From Trissonchulus latispiculum (Eukaryota; Nematoda; Enoplea; Enoplida; Ironidae), in assembly GCA_030248195.1 (NCBI GenBank), contig JASAND010030285.1:27312-91311 (forward strand): a stretch of DNA of 64,000 nt, in the 5' to 3' direction. This document shows, one piece after another, positions 44,355 through 56,681 of this stretch. The stretch's first letter is position 1; each line of letters begins with the position of its first letter. A program made the position numbers and the translations under genes. Under the pieces are notes generated by a model. It made no database searches, was not told the origin of the DNA, and was given only the letters and a program-made list of their open reading frames with translations.

Positions 44355-47300
44355 TTAATCTGAATTAATGAAAAACGAAATCTGCAAATACGCAAACAGT
44401 AGTTCTATTATTTCTTAATAAAACGGCAAGTAAAAGGTAGGTTAGAATACAGTAAGCTGTTTGCTTTGATAACATAACGTTGATATCATAACTTTGCTAT
44501 TAACTTTGTAAAATATAATTCATTTTAAGCACTCCATTGGATAGATATTTTCTGCATACGGTCAAAGCAAGTTAAAAATTTACGAAACTTTCCTGAAAGA
44601 TTCAATTAGTGGTAGCTTCTTCTCAAAAACCGCTTAAAACTCGACATTTCTCCGTGGTGCAGAGCTTTTGCCCGTTGTGACACTTAAGCATCGTCTTTAC
44701 AATTATAATTTCAGTCGTTCGAAATATCCTATAAAGCTTTGCATTTTGTGGTGCTTTCATTGCATCTGGAAAATTTGTATTTCAAGTCTTGTAAAATTAA
44801 GTTTACCATAGAGTGAGAAAAATAGAAAACATCAGGATCGGATTAAAATTTTTGTAGACAGACAGCACATATTTTTAAACTTTTGATTTTAAACTATACG
44901 TTAACCCCCCCTGAGGCAGTGCAATTACAGAAAATGTACAACAGTTATGTAACCTTCGGCTCCATTTTTAGGAAAATCTTATTACTACTAACTAGCTTAA
45001 GAAAATTCAATCGAATCTATGGTGTATTAATCATCGGAGATAATAATTTCTGATTTCGTAACCTAGACAAGTCCTTCGCAGGTACGCCCGATATGTGTAA
45101 ACGAAGGTAAACATAGCAAACGAAAAAGTATAATAGAAGTAGAATGTGGAATAAAAGTTTAATAAAAGTGGAAAAAGTGGCATTTTGCAGTAACCAAGTT
45201 TAAACGTTGTATAGGGACTTAAAACTTAGTAATGGTTCAGGCATTGAAATTGAAACTGAAACTTATACTAAACCTATTTTTGACTGACTAGCTGACTTCG
45301 ACATGTGTTAAACATAGATAAATGTATCTTAAAAAGTTTGTGTCCGACCAACATTTTAGCGATTCGCCTCTGAAATCTGACATTCTGAAATGAAGTTTAG
45401 TCCTGTTCTAGAACGTCGACTTTAATTTTCCCAGAAACAAGACTCAAATTGCATAGCCAAAACCAAAGTAAGCACTCAAAAAAATCATACTAACACATAG
45501 TACGTTTTGCTGAAATGAAAATTTTTCAGAGCAAAAAAACAGCAACAAAATTGGATGCACTCTTTGCAGATGTTAGGTCTAACAAAAGAAAAATGCTTTC
45601 GGTACTTACAGCTGACTTTCGGCAGTACCAGTTACCAACTGTTGAACCCGACTTATTTTTTGCGTAGGTGTGATGTGCAAAACAATTGTAGGTGTTTGCA
45701 AGTAAACAAATAAGATTAAAATTGAAATGAGTACTCGTACCAGGTACCAGGCGTAATCTAAAAACAAAACCTTTACAAAAATGCGAGATAAGTTTTTAAA
45801 ATTTTTCCGACCACGTGGTAAAACAAACAATAATTAATGAAATCGTGAGAACTTAAAATGTTTTACGTAGGAGAGAAGTCATATAAATATTCACGATTCT
45901 GACACTCCTTCACCAGATTCAGCGAAATCAGCCAAGCCAAGCAAGAATCAGTTGTTCACTCTCCAAGACTGTATCATTCTCCTGGTTTCAGAAATGCAGG
46001 TAATTCAGCACTGCGCTATTGTAACAACGAAATTTTCTTGCTTTATTGAGATGTAGTATGCTATTTTTAAAAACACTTCTTCACAAAAATTGCTTTTCAC
46101 GTTTTTCCCAGCTGTTTTGTGAATGCTTATCGAATCTGCTGATAACTTGGTTTGTTTTCCCCCAAACAACGACCTAACTTTTATCTTGCGTATTAATGCA
46201 GTAATGTTAACCCAGATAGGGCAATGGCCTGTCATAAATGACGAATTTTCTCGTACTAGACCTATCTGTCATGGTGTTTAAGGCGGTAGTAATCCTGTTG
46301 TGCAGTGGTTTTGTGGTGATTTTTGGAACCGCTATAACTTACGCAATTTCGGGAGTTGGGAAGAGGTTTCTACATCGTTTTAAAGGTTATAATCAGTAAA
46401 TTCACATGAGTTTAAGAAACTAGCACAATTAACAAAAACTTAGCAAAGAATTTTGTGATAAAGACTGAATCTGACCAAAAAGTTTGAATACAGATTTCTC
46501 AAAACTGTAGAATCGGCCAAAAATTCCTTGTGTGTGCTATGATATGAAGGACATGTGGAATCGAGTCATTTTTGGAATTTGGCTCAACAGGTCCTGCCTA
46601 ATAATCTAGAAAATACGCCAAATGTGCAGTGACACGAAATTTAGCAATTTTTCATTGAGTTTTCTCGCAACTGGAGATGGTTTAGCTCAAATCAAGAAAA
46701 ATTACCCTTCTCAATAGTGCGAATTTTCATCCTGCCAAAAATCCATTGGGTAGTTTTTGAGAAATCGATGTTCAAAACAAATGGTCAAGTCTCTAGCTCA
46801 AAGCAAGGAACTCCAGCTAATAGACATTGATAAAATGTGCATTCAGGCTGTGTGTCGACCGAGTATAAATAAACCACAATTTTCAAGGTCATAGCATTTT
46901 GTTAGGCTGGTGATTTCTGTGCTTCAACTGTTAGCAATCATTAGCTATTCACTACTTCGTGCCACAAAATCATGCAAGCATCGAAATGTAACTTTGTATT
47001 TTATTTGTCTAGTAAATGTGGCAAAACAAATTAACAGAACATGTTTAGCGATATGTGAAACAGGGGCAAGTTTTCGGAAATTTTGTTTTCCTGAATAAAC
47101 GTTTCTGCCTGAAACCAATTCGAAGCATCTACCAAATAGTTAAAGAGCTTAGTTTTTGGCCAAATGGTTCTTCCTTGTAGATAAATGCGTCTACAGTCTG
47201 ATAATTAAATACTTTTCTTTGCTTACTATAAAAATCAATGGAGCAATTAAGATAGGGTTCCAGGACATTTTTGAGTAGATCACTTATATAGACGATCGCC

Positions 47301-47725
47301 AGCTTCCAAAGCAAATGATCCACATTCGACCGTTGGAAAGAACTTGATGTTTGCAAAACTTTGTAGGCTGCCGAATAGTTACTAGAAAGTGACCAAGTTT
47401 CGTGTAAAATTACCATTATGGGGCTTTAAAACTGGCACCATCGGTCTAATCTTGCTGGTTGCGTAGTTCAACAATATAAAGGGTGATTCGAGTTAACGAA
47501 ATATCTGACGTTAAACTCAAAAAACTGGTTATACTTCACGACGGCGAAATGATAGAAGGTTACTAACAAAAGCAAAAATGTAGAGCTAACTGAGATCATT
47601 CTAACTAACATGATCATAATCCTGCAGGTACCCTATTCTTCTGTAAATAAAATAGTCCAGAAATCGACTTTTAAAAAGTTTCCATTATGATCTGTTGGTA
47701 TTTTGCATTTTTAAGCTCAACGGTC
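44355..47725. other. No gene supported
   Basis: AT-rich. ORFs near 45606-45830 and 46005-46235 lack ATG starts and domain patterns. At 45960-46000 an ATGCAG followed by GTAATT looks like a possible 5' splice donor preceded by a TATAAATA at 45880, but the downstream exon is not apparent. Confidence 0.4.
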
Positions 47726-47729
47726 CGAC

Positions 47730-48068
47730 GTGAAGATTGTCCAAGGTGCTGATGGGGTATACCTTATCACCAAGGAACCCCAACTCCCCCGAGATCCATC
47801 CACCGTCTTCAGTACCTACCACAAGACGATGAAGCTTCAGGACGACTCAGAAGAGAATCCGCTGATAGCAATGATAACTCCTGTTGCCAAATCAGCACCC
47901 AAGCAAACCGACTGCGTCATTCGAGGTCGAACAGTGAGATTAATTCTTTCATGGGAAGGGAAATGTCTTCTTGAATGCCAAAGAGTCCCAGGAGTCCTGG
48001 CGGCTCAAGACTTTTCCCTGGCTACTGGAATCGATGATCTACGCGGATTTTATTACCAATTTGTGTAA
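47730..48068 (+). CDS. Unrecognised protein, probable terminal exon
   Basis: 112 aa of ordinary composition (VKIVQGADGVYLITKEPQLP, IRGRTVRLILSWEGKCLLEC), ending LRGFYYQFV. The open frame reaches back to a TAA at 47713. TTTGCATTTTTAAG could be a 3' splice site, and no ATG precedes it. I recognise no family. It stands alone, at the start of the repeat-rich 48-55 kb region. Confidence 0.4.
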   Translation: MKIVQGADGVYLITKEPQLPRDPSTVFSTYHKTMKLQDDSEENPLIAMITPVAKSAPKQTDCVIRGRTVRLILSWEGKCLLECQRVPGVLAAQDFSLATGIDDLRGFYYQFV

Positions 48069-48069
48069 T

Positions 48070-51000
48070 GAACTGACTGACCTGGAATTTTCTTTCAGAT
48101 TCAAAACGATTGATTCGATACGATTTGATAGTAAACTGCGTTGACTTATTCTACTTACTTAGGCCAGACGAGTTCTAGTTACACAGAAGGTCAGCGCGTC
48201 TGTCTGGTTAGACAAACTTATGTACCAGACTCCCGAAAGGTAGTTTGCCAAAATCGGGAATCTCTACAGCCAACCTGAATAGGGGTACTGCTGTGAGTTC
48301 GTTTAGTCGGTAACCAACAGAGAACGGCGAGAGGGGTCGATTCTCGCTCTATCTGTTCACTGCCGAAATCAAATAGAGGGCCTTGACACGCAGATCGAAG
48401 GCACAAACTCAAATCTTCTCTTCTGTGAGAGGTTCTAGTCAGATCTCTAGTGAGATCTGAGAAAATTTACTGTTTGTTTGGAAGATCACACCCGGATCTG
48501 TAGGTCACTGGTCCACAGTCTTGTGTAAACACTGCACTCTGTTTAATATACTTATGACAATTACTGACAAACTGATTACTAGATATAATAATGACTAGGG
48601 TAATATTAAACACACTATATAGTATAATGAGGTAACAATTGCAAGTATACTGACAATTGCTATTAACAGTCAATATACCAGAGTTGCCAGACTCTCTGTA
48701 GAGACGGAATTGATGTATTTTAAATCAGCTTTACCCCAAATGTTATATTAGGTTACGCACGTTCATCCAAGGACTATACTCTTCTTCAGGTTACTGTTAT
48801 CTCACTATTCCTGATCAAGTTCAACTCTATAACCTAACTCACTTCAGCTACTGGTGTCCTATATGCTTTATGTGCGTGTTATGCTGGTGCACTCTCTTTA
48901 TCTGTCCTTTACAGGACCAAAGGACCCAAACAATATTAATCAACAGTAATTAATAATAATTAATAATAATACAATTGAGGGTGGGCTCGGACTTTGGGTG
49001 AGCTCTCAGTTGCTGCAAAGTAGTCGCTAGGACTCCACAGCCCACTTTAGAGATTGCTATCGGAGCGGTTCCTGCAGATCAACTCCTTTTCAAGAGGATC
49101 AGACAATACAAGGTTAGGAGAGGAGGGGAATTTACCAGGAGATAACCGGTTAAAGTTAAACAATTAGATTAAAGTTCAAGATTAATTTAGATCTGTCTTC
49201 TGTCTCTTCTGTCAGCTTCTTAGATCACAATCGTAACTTAGCTTTAAAGCAGAGCAAAGGGAGTGCCCACTCCCAACTGGTCGACCAAAGCATAGCTCAT
49301 CATTTTTCAATCGGTTAAAAGAGAATAATTAGTTTAATGTACGTATCAAGAGTTCGATCCGAACTTTAGACTGGAATAGAGACTAAGTTCCAATTTTCGA
49401 TTATATGATAGGTTTTGGTTTTCCGCCCAATGATCTCGGTGCTTACAGGGTTCCTCTCTGCCTCAAAGTTTCAGTTACTCTCTAACTCGACTGGAGTACC
49501 TACAGTTAATTGATCCAAATGTTCCTGACTGATTCTGACTTCTGAGCTCTTCCGGCTCCCACTAATAATACTAAATCCAAGACTGATAGTCACCACAATT
49601 CGACCAGAGGCACGATTGACGTCTTCAGGCGAGAGATCCGTTGATTTCGCACCTGAATCAAATGGGTTAAAACCCATTAGTTACACAGTTATGGTGCGGG
49701 AATCAAACCCAGCAACCATTAATATTCACTCTTTTGGCTTTCAGATCTTAAGCATGAACTTGTCATCTTGAAATTGTTGAAACGTTTAAAACTCGTTAAT
49801 TTTAGTGTGAAATTTTGAAGGCTTTTATGTTATCTCTGACTGTAAAGACCAGGTTTGCAGAATGTAATATTTTGGGCAATTTCCTGCACTATTGCGCAGG
49901 AAATTGCGACTAAACACGTCTCTGTAACATACATTCTGCTGTTGTACTGTCCAGAATTACCACAACTGAGTTCAAGTAATTCTGGATCTCTGATCACAAG
50001 CGAGAGCCCAATATTTAGATCAAATTGAAAGTTACATCCATTATTCAGCTATTGCATAGAAATGACACCATAAATGTAGTTCTGGTTAGTTTAGGACGAT
50101 TTCTGGTCCCAAACTGCAGGAAATACCCATTTCTTGCATAGATTGATTCAAAACTGTAATTTCAGTATTAAACAGAAACTTGTGCATAAACGCCAGCCTT
50201 TTTTACTGTTATTGGAAGATAGTCTAATACATACTAACTGCTAATCGTACGTAACTAGGTAATGCATTTATTATTTCATGGTTATTATTGTTTCCTGCAT
50301 GCTGCCGTTCAAGATGCTGGCCAACTGTCTATTTAACCTCAATAACTCGAATCATCAACCAAAACCCATATTCAAAACAGCCAAGCAAACCCATTTTATT
50401 GATTTTGAGACCATTTTTGGTAACCAAACCTGACGGACACTGAACCGTTAAATGTAATGTCGGTCCCAGTTGGCGATTTTGGAACCCTCACTTTTGGTGG
50501 GCATGAAGATTACAGCATTACCCATAGCAGACAAGAACAATAATAACCGTACTTTTCAGGCAGAGAACATCACAATTACAACAACCAATAACAATGTTTG
50601 CCTAATTCCTTACGTAATAGTCCTAGGTAATTTTGACCGAAATTACAGGAGATTTGAATTTCAAGTGAAATGAAAGCATCGTTAAGTAATTCAATTAAAC
50701 GCTGTGTCCTTTATTGCGATTTGCCTGTCCAATTACGTGGAGTTGCCTACGCGGGCGAATCGAGGACTCTCTGAGCAGTACCTGATGTTTATGACCAAGG
50801 GTCCCCGTGACCCTAGGCCCAGAATCACTACCTCATTTGCATATTTCTGTTTTTATGTCTCTATTATGCACATTCGAACCTCATTCATGCCGACACTTCA
50901 CTCAATCACACTTGCACACTCTGATAATTTATTTTCGGCTCCTGATTGTATGACTTTCCTGCCTACTACCTGAGTTTGAACGGCTACTTGTGCTTCTCCA

Positions 51001-51130
51001 ATGCCCATAATCCCACGGGAACTCACATGGGGCACAATGCCATCAGACATACGCATTCACAAGTTCTGTTTCACATTCGCTTTTAGTCATCAGTATCACA
51101 TTCACACAACATTTGCACTGAACCACTGTT
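48070..51130. other. No gene seen
   Basis: Non-coding. At 48678 CAGAGTTGCCAGACT begins, an inverted partner of the same word at 53111-53125. Near 49690-49712 lies a tRNA-like 3' end (separate entry). ORFs here show no recognisable domains. Confidence 0.4.
49690..49712 (-). other. tRNA 3'-end-like motif
   Basis: On the minus strand GGGTTTGATTCCCGCACCA looks like a tRNA T-arm followed by CCA, one base away from the RNA polymerase III B-box GGTTCGANTCC. It may be the tail of a tRNA-derived SINE, or, read on the plus strand, a TGG-starting primer-binding site. No complete tRNA fold or A-box was found around it. Confidence 0.35.
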
Positions 51131-51461
51131 GGCACACTTATGCAACATTCATACAACATTCACACTGTGCCACTGCTGGCACACACTTATACGACATTCG
51201 TACAACATTCGCACTGTGCCACTGCTGGCACACTTATACGACATTCGTACAGCATTCACACTGTGCCACTACTGGCACACTTATACGACATTTATACATC
51301 ATTCACACTGTGCCACTACTGGCACACTTATACGACATTCATACATCTTTCACACTGTGCCACTACTGGCACACTTATACGACATTCATACATCTTTCAC
51401 ACTGTGCCACTACTGGCACACTTATACAACATTCATACAACATTCATACCTACGTACTGTA
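51131..51461. repeat. 47-bp tandem repeat, seven units
   Basis: GGCACACTTATACGACATTC-type units start at 51131, 51178, 51227, 51274, 51321, 51368 and 51415 (one unit is 49 bp). Because 47 is not a multiple of three, the array opens long ORFs in all three frames, which are therefore not genes. Confidence 0.93.
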
Positions 51462-51464
51462 TTG

Positions 51465-53585
51465 CTAATATCTGGGTGACTGCTAATCAGATCCACCCTT
51501 ATCCTGCCTAATATCCTAATCTCAGTTACACATGCACACAAGGTAAACGTTCACACACACTTTCACGCACTCTAACTGAACTAATACATCTTAATTTCTG
51601 AAACAAAACATAATTATTAGACATGATCACAATTATTAATCACATCAAACAATCCTAACTACAAGTCTACTCTAATTCTAGGTACTACCCTAAACTACTG
51701 GTTTATGCACATTTTTGTAAGTTTTTTCTCGTTGGTGTTGCTGTTTTACTTGACTTAAACTTTGGAAACTTTGAAACTTGGTAACTCGAATTTAGGAAAA
51801 CCTCCTCGCTTGAAACAAAGTTTAACCGAAACTTGTGAAAACCCGAGTGAATAATAATTGCTAAGCAATTATTATTAAACAAAACTATAAAACGTATTAT
51901 GTTTTAATTTACTGAATAGAGGAAGCCGGCCATTCCTCCTCAAAAACTCGGAATTATTAATTAACAAGGTAATGTAAAAACTCAAGGTTTTAGATTCAGT
52001 TCGAAAATAACCTATATTTTAGAAACCTGATAATTTTGAAGCCGACCTAACGCTAAAAATAAAGACAATCATATGAACAGTGATTTTTAAATCGTAAGCG
52101 CCTTCGTTACAGAATATGGCCGGCAACACCTAGTTTCCGGCTGTGGGATGCAACAATCCCTATAACTAGCTTAATAAATTCAGGGTCGTAATTAAGGGAC
52201 CCTCTATCTCAATCTTAGGGGTGGGTCCCCACTCAAAATCCCGTTATTTCACAAATCCCCATGGCCACGAGGGCCCTCTTCACAATGCAAAACTGGCCTC
52301 TAGGGCCGTGGCTTGGAATAATAAAAAATTGGCCAATTGGCCGCGTAAAAAGGGGCCCGAAGGCCAAAAATCACTATATATATAAAACATAGGCCCGAAG
52401 GCCAACAATGTAAAATTCCTAATTTTTTTTACCTAGGCAGTAAATTTTGAGCCGGGTATAAGAAGTAATCTTACTAAAACATTTTCATTAATAATTCACT
52501 CATTTTTGGGAGTTAAAAGATGGGGATTGCATTTTCGGAATCAGGAGAAAATTGCCTTTCCAATGAGTCTAAGTTGTTTTTTAGATACAAATTATAAAAA
52601 TTAACTAACTAAAGTCTAATTACTACTAATTAACTCATATAAACACTAGCTACCTAATTATAAACTTATTTTGTACTAAATAACTGCCTATATGATTATT
52701 TTAAGCCTAGCTAAGTGACTATCTTCCAATATTTGGCATTTTATTGCCGTAAAACTGCACTTTAGAGAATTTCTATAACTGTAAACACAAATTTGCGCAA
52801 TCCTTTTCTGCAATTAGAAGCTAAAGTTGCTTTGACACGGATTTCTTAACTGCCACAGATGACAATGTGATTGAAAAGGTCCCTCCCGGACCAATTCCGG
52901 ATCAAAGAAGAGTACCCAGTCTTCAAATAGATCTCCTGCCAATTCGCTCTGATTAATGGATTCTTTGACTTAGATATTAGTTTTATGTGTGCGTTCTGTT
53001 ATTCTTAGTGTTCTAGATGGTGAGATATCCCTATTAAGCAATTAAATGAGTCTACTTCTATTATTAATTCAACCTTTGGAGTAAAGACCGGGACGTTAAT
53101 TGTAGGTTTCAGTCTGGCAACTCTGATATTTTCCATCAAATACAAAATATCTATACAAATATGAACTTGGACTTCTAATTCCGGCAAACATGATGAAACA
53201 TAATAAATGCAATGATCTTCTATTTAACAGGATGTTGTTCGTTCTTTCAAACAATTAACTGATTAACCAATTTCGACCCATTTTGACCATTAATGAAAGT
53301 CTTTTCATTACAACCTCCACAAATAAAATGATCAGATTTTGGACTAGGGGGAAGAACCATAAAACCATAAATTTGCATGATACACACTGAAATAGCCTTT
53401 CGATTCTCAACCAACTAATTCACACTAATCATTAACAAATAAACCATAAGTCTCAGACGAGTATTACATATTAGGACAGATAAAGATTGATATTGCGTTC
53501 GGTTGTGAGATGCGTTCGTTATCCTAACTATCTATCTGACTTATCTATATTATTATTAGTCGTACTGATTCTGAGTTCTACTAAA
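51465..53585. other. No gene seen
   Basis: Non-coding. A stretch near 52200-52400 has GGCC-containing words (AGGGCCCTCTTC, GGCCTCTAGGGCC, GGCCCGAAGGCC). The word AGTCTGGCAACTCTG at 53111-53125 mirrors the one at 48678. Confidence 0.4.
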
Positions 53586-53587
53586 CT

Positions 53588-53895
53588 CCTGGTGGGGTCG
53601 ACCTTCTACGGGTCCGTTCCGCTGCCACCATATCTCTTCCATAACCGTATTTGCATATCACATTCCTGGTGGGGTCGACCTTCTATGGGTCCGTTCCACA
53701 ACCACCACATTCCTTTAATAACCTAATTTGCATATTACATTCCTGGTGGGGTCGACCTTCTATGGGTCCGTTCCACAACCACCACATTCCTTTAATAACC
53801 TAATTTGCATATTACATTCCTGGTGGGGTCGACCTTCTATGGGTCCGTTCCACAACCACCACATTCCTTCAATAACCAAATTTGCATATTCGATT
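53588..53895. repeat. 77-bp tandem repeat, four units
   Basis: CCTGGTGGGGTCGACCTTCT begins at 53588, 53665, 53742 and 53819, exactly 77 bp apart. A diverged piece (GGGGTCGGCCTTCTATGGG) follows near 54008. The last three units are nearly identical. ORFs through it are repeat translations. Confidence 0.93.
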
Positions 53896-53899
53896 TGTT

Positions 53900-55178
53900 C
53901 CCTATTAATTCTGACTCTGCCGTTCTTCTGCGGCCACACAACTATCGGGTGTATATACTAATTAAATTCCGCTGATCCGCCAATCCCGGCGATCAATAGA
54001 CACTTACGGGGTCGGCCTTCTATGGGCCTGTTCCACCCTTTCTTTCTTACTGTTATCTCTTGGTTCCAGATTAAAAACTGATGAAATACCGGTTACCGCT
54101 TTACTAATTTAGATCTGCACGTGACCACTACAATTCCGTCTCGATAATTCAATTACAAACATTATCAACCAAATAAGTGCCACCAATAAATTCACGATCC
54201 TCCACTTTTTGGTTACTTCCTGCACAAAATGTATCTCACTCGTTCGAAATCAAACTTGAAAGGATAACCGATAAGATTACATATGCAACGTATATAAGAA
54301 CGAAACAAAGCTATAACATCGGCACATGTGCATTATTAATCCGGAGATGAATATTTCCACTTTCGGCCTTATAAACTGATTTTCATTTCTCTTTTACCCA
54401 TATTCTAAATTCTTTTCAAATCATATCTCATTACGCGTTTCCTTTCCATACCTTCGATCCTGTCACAAGTTCAACAATACTAAGTTAACAACAATAGGTA
54501 ACAATAATAATAATACGTACGACATCTTTACAACAAAAATGAATTTACATCCTTCCTGTACACAGTTGAACCACTAGCTAGACATAGTTATACGAACGAT
54601 AATTAATAAAAGAACATAATGATCATCTACAATACTATAAAACAATTAACACTTAACTAATACAATAATATGGTTATTGACTATATGGCTGATTGTTTTT
54701 GTGCTTTTCTTTAAATTCTAATTTTTGGTCACTTCAAACCAACTCTCTCTCTTCTACCAACATAACTAAATATACATTATCGATCCTTCGCCAGCTTTTC
54801 CGTTCACCCAGTAATTTTGGTCAAATCCCTGACCATTTTAACCAACGCACCATTACAATTACATTACAATATAGAACTTAACTAACTATACAAATAATCA
54901 TACGAACACTTACTAACAGCATCAAATTGTACAAATAGATATTCTCTACAGTTATAGCTAAACACATTATTTTTGGCTTTTCTTGTGTGAACTCAAATAA
55001 TTACAAAACAAAGAATATTGATGAACTGTACACTCCTAGCTAATATTTTTGGTATTTCGAATATGTTATTTTTTTGAATTTTCTTGAATATAACTTTTTA
55101 ACTTTCTCAAGCTAGTACGTAGTTTTCAACAACTTTTATACACAATTCCAGTCTAACTGTACCAGGGGCGAGGGATAC
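53900..55178. other. No gene seen
   Basis: AT-rich, TTA- and ACTAA-word-rich sequence between the 77-bp array and the end of the virus-like block. Confidence 0.45.
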
Positions 55179-55849
55179 TCAATCAGTGTCTGGATAACCG
55201 AAGGGGCTGCAATCAGTGTCGGGGTAGTCATCGGGGCTTTCACTTCGGTAGCCCTCATACCTGTAGAGATCATAGTTCATGATCTCGTAGAGATAGTTAT
55301 CCATCTCTTCTTCGGGCAGGGGTGACTCTGGACGATAAGGCTCTCCAGAGGCTTCTCGGAGGGCTGCGGCTTTCTCACGGCAGATCGTTTTCAGCTCACT
55401 GACTTGGCGCCAGTATTCGACGATAGGGATGATTTTAGCGTCCAGGCAGCTTCCTCCGCACCATCACCTTCTTCCCGATCCTCCTCCGCTAAAAAGGTGG
55501 TGATTTCCGGCTTGGGGGAGGCGTCTGAGGAAGGGAATCGTTGAGCTGAGGGTGGGCCATTCGGGTATCTGAGTGTCGGGTAGGGAGGCAACATACCAAA
55601 CGGAGGCTCTGGGTACAGCGGCTGCTCCACCCTAAATCCAGGCCTGTTGATCAGCATGAGCACGTCCTGTCTTAGGTCTTCCAAATTTCTGATGAACTGT
55701 GCCATGTCCGCCTCAGTCAGATGCGTCAGGTTGAGTACCAGCAGGAAGTTCCTGAACGCTGACTGGATTTCGTCATGAGGGGTCATGCCCGGGGTGGGCA
55801 GGATCCGGTTGCCATAATGGATGAGGTTGATACGTTGACCTAAGGTCAA
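55179..55849 (-). CDS. C-terminal ORF set with acidic Tyr/Asp-rich tail
   Basis: 55849-55391 gives 152 aa: MTLGQRINLIHYGNRILPTP, helical NFLLVLNLTHLTEADMAQF, then a Pro-rich and an acidic stretch (EEDREEGDGAEEAAW). Near 55440 the coding sense moves to another frame that is open to the TGA at 55179-55181: VEYWRQVSELKTICREKAAA, then MDNYLYEIMNYDLYRYEGY and DYPDTDCSPFGYPDTD. The tail repeats PDTD. The upstream part lies in the ORF ending at 55860, separated by a 13-bp tandem duplication. I do not recognise the family. Confidence 0.5.
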
Positions 55850-55859
55850 CTCATCTGAT

Positions 55860-56316
55860 TTAGCCTTGTGCCCCGGATGGTACGTAGTGCCAGGATATAG
55901 TGCCAGGATATGGATTACCCTTGGGCATCATTTCCAGGAGATGGTCTGCCTGGTAGTATTCTGGCACATGGAACGGATGATAGTTTAGGTCTTCCAACAC
56001 AGTACATTTCCCAGCTGAATGCACACCGCGTGGGGGAGTGTGCTTCTCCTGTTGTGGCAAAGGGTCCTCCACACTGAGGACAGATGTCCGGCTGGGACTT
56101 CGGGGGGGCCATCGTGATTGGCCGGAATCCCACGAATGGGATCGTTGGGACTGGCACCGGAGCGCGGTGCCGGATGGCCGGTTGGCCAATGTAGACTGGG
56201 GCAGGCGCCCGAAGGCCCTGGATAACCATTGGGTTTTGGAATGCCACTCCGGTGGCTTGGGACATTAATGGTGAATAGGAACGGGGAGTAGAATCGGCAG
56301 TATTTCCGGATAGCAT
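55860..56316 (-). CDS. Pro-rich ORF pair with a CPQCGG zinc-ribbon-like motif
   Basis: The ATG at 56314-56316 is preceded by CTCTGTTTTCAG, a good 3' splice site. The first frame (to 55915) is Pro/Val-rich (APAPVYIGQPAIRHRAPVPV) and contains CPQCGG with later Cys. An overlapping frame (56189-55860) carries the more protein-like end (LNYHPFHVPEYYQADHLLEM). Near 55885-55911 a 13-bp unit, AGTGCCAGGATAT, is present twice in tandem; the change of frame to the downstream ORF falls exactly there. Function unknown. Confidence 0.45.
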
Positions 56317-56681
56317 CGTGAGGTTTGATTAACTGAAAACAGAGAAGACATTAACTCAACCGATTAATGAATTCTACTTTTCATGTAGGAGTGCTGCGTT
56401 GCGTTCGCGTCTTGACATATCCAATCAAGGGAGCAACTATTAGGATTTGGAAACTCACTATATTCTATGATAGGTTGGCTATGGTACAGTTAGCTGATTA
56501 GTTCCAATCTCAATTGTCTATAAAAGGAAAAAATGTTCTGCGGAAGAAACGCCTCTTCTCAGACCTGCTATATACATTTCCCACTTTCATTATAAGTACA
56601 ATACAATACAACACAAATTATATTGATAGCACAAATTAATTTACACAGTAACATATACACTTTTCACAGCCACCCTGTCAC
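56317..56681. other. No gene seen
   Basis: Spacer between the Arg/Pro-rich ORF and the next one. It could be an intron, since it ends with a good acceptor on the minus strand. A TATAAAAGG word lies on the plus strand at 56519-56527. Confidence 0.4.

Noticed and set aside
45606..45830. Minus-strand ORF with one hydrophobic segment
   Set aside because: No ATG, no family pattern, AT-rich composition like its surroundings.
51129..51511. Three overlapping ORFs rich in His, Thr and Trp
   Set aside because: They are translations of the 47-bp tandem array in three frames.
56519..56527. TATAAAAGG promoter-like word on the plus strand
   Set aside because: No plus-strand gene follows within reach, and all nearby genes run on the minus strand.
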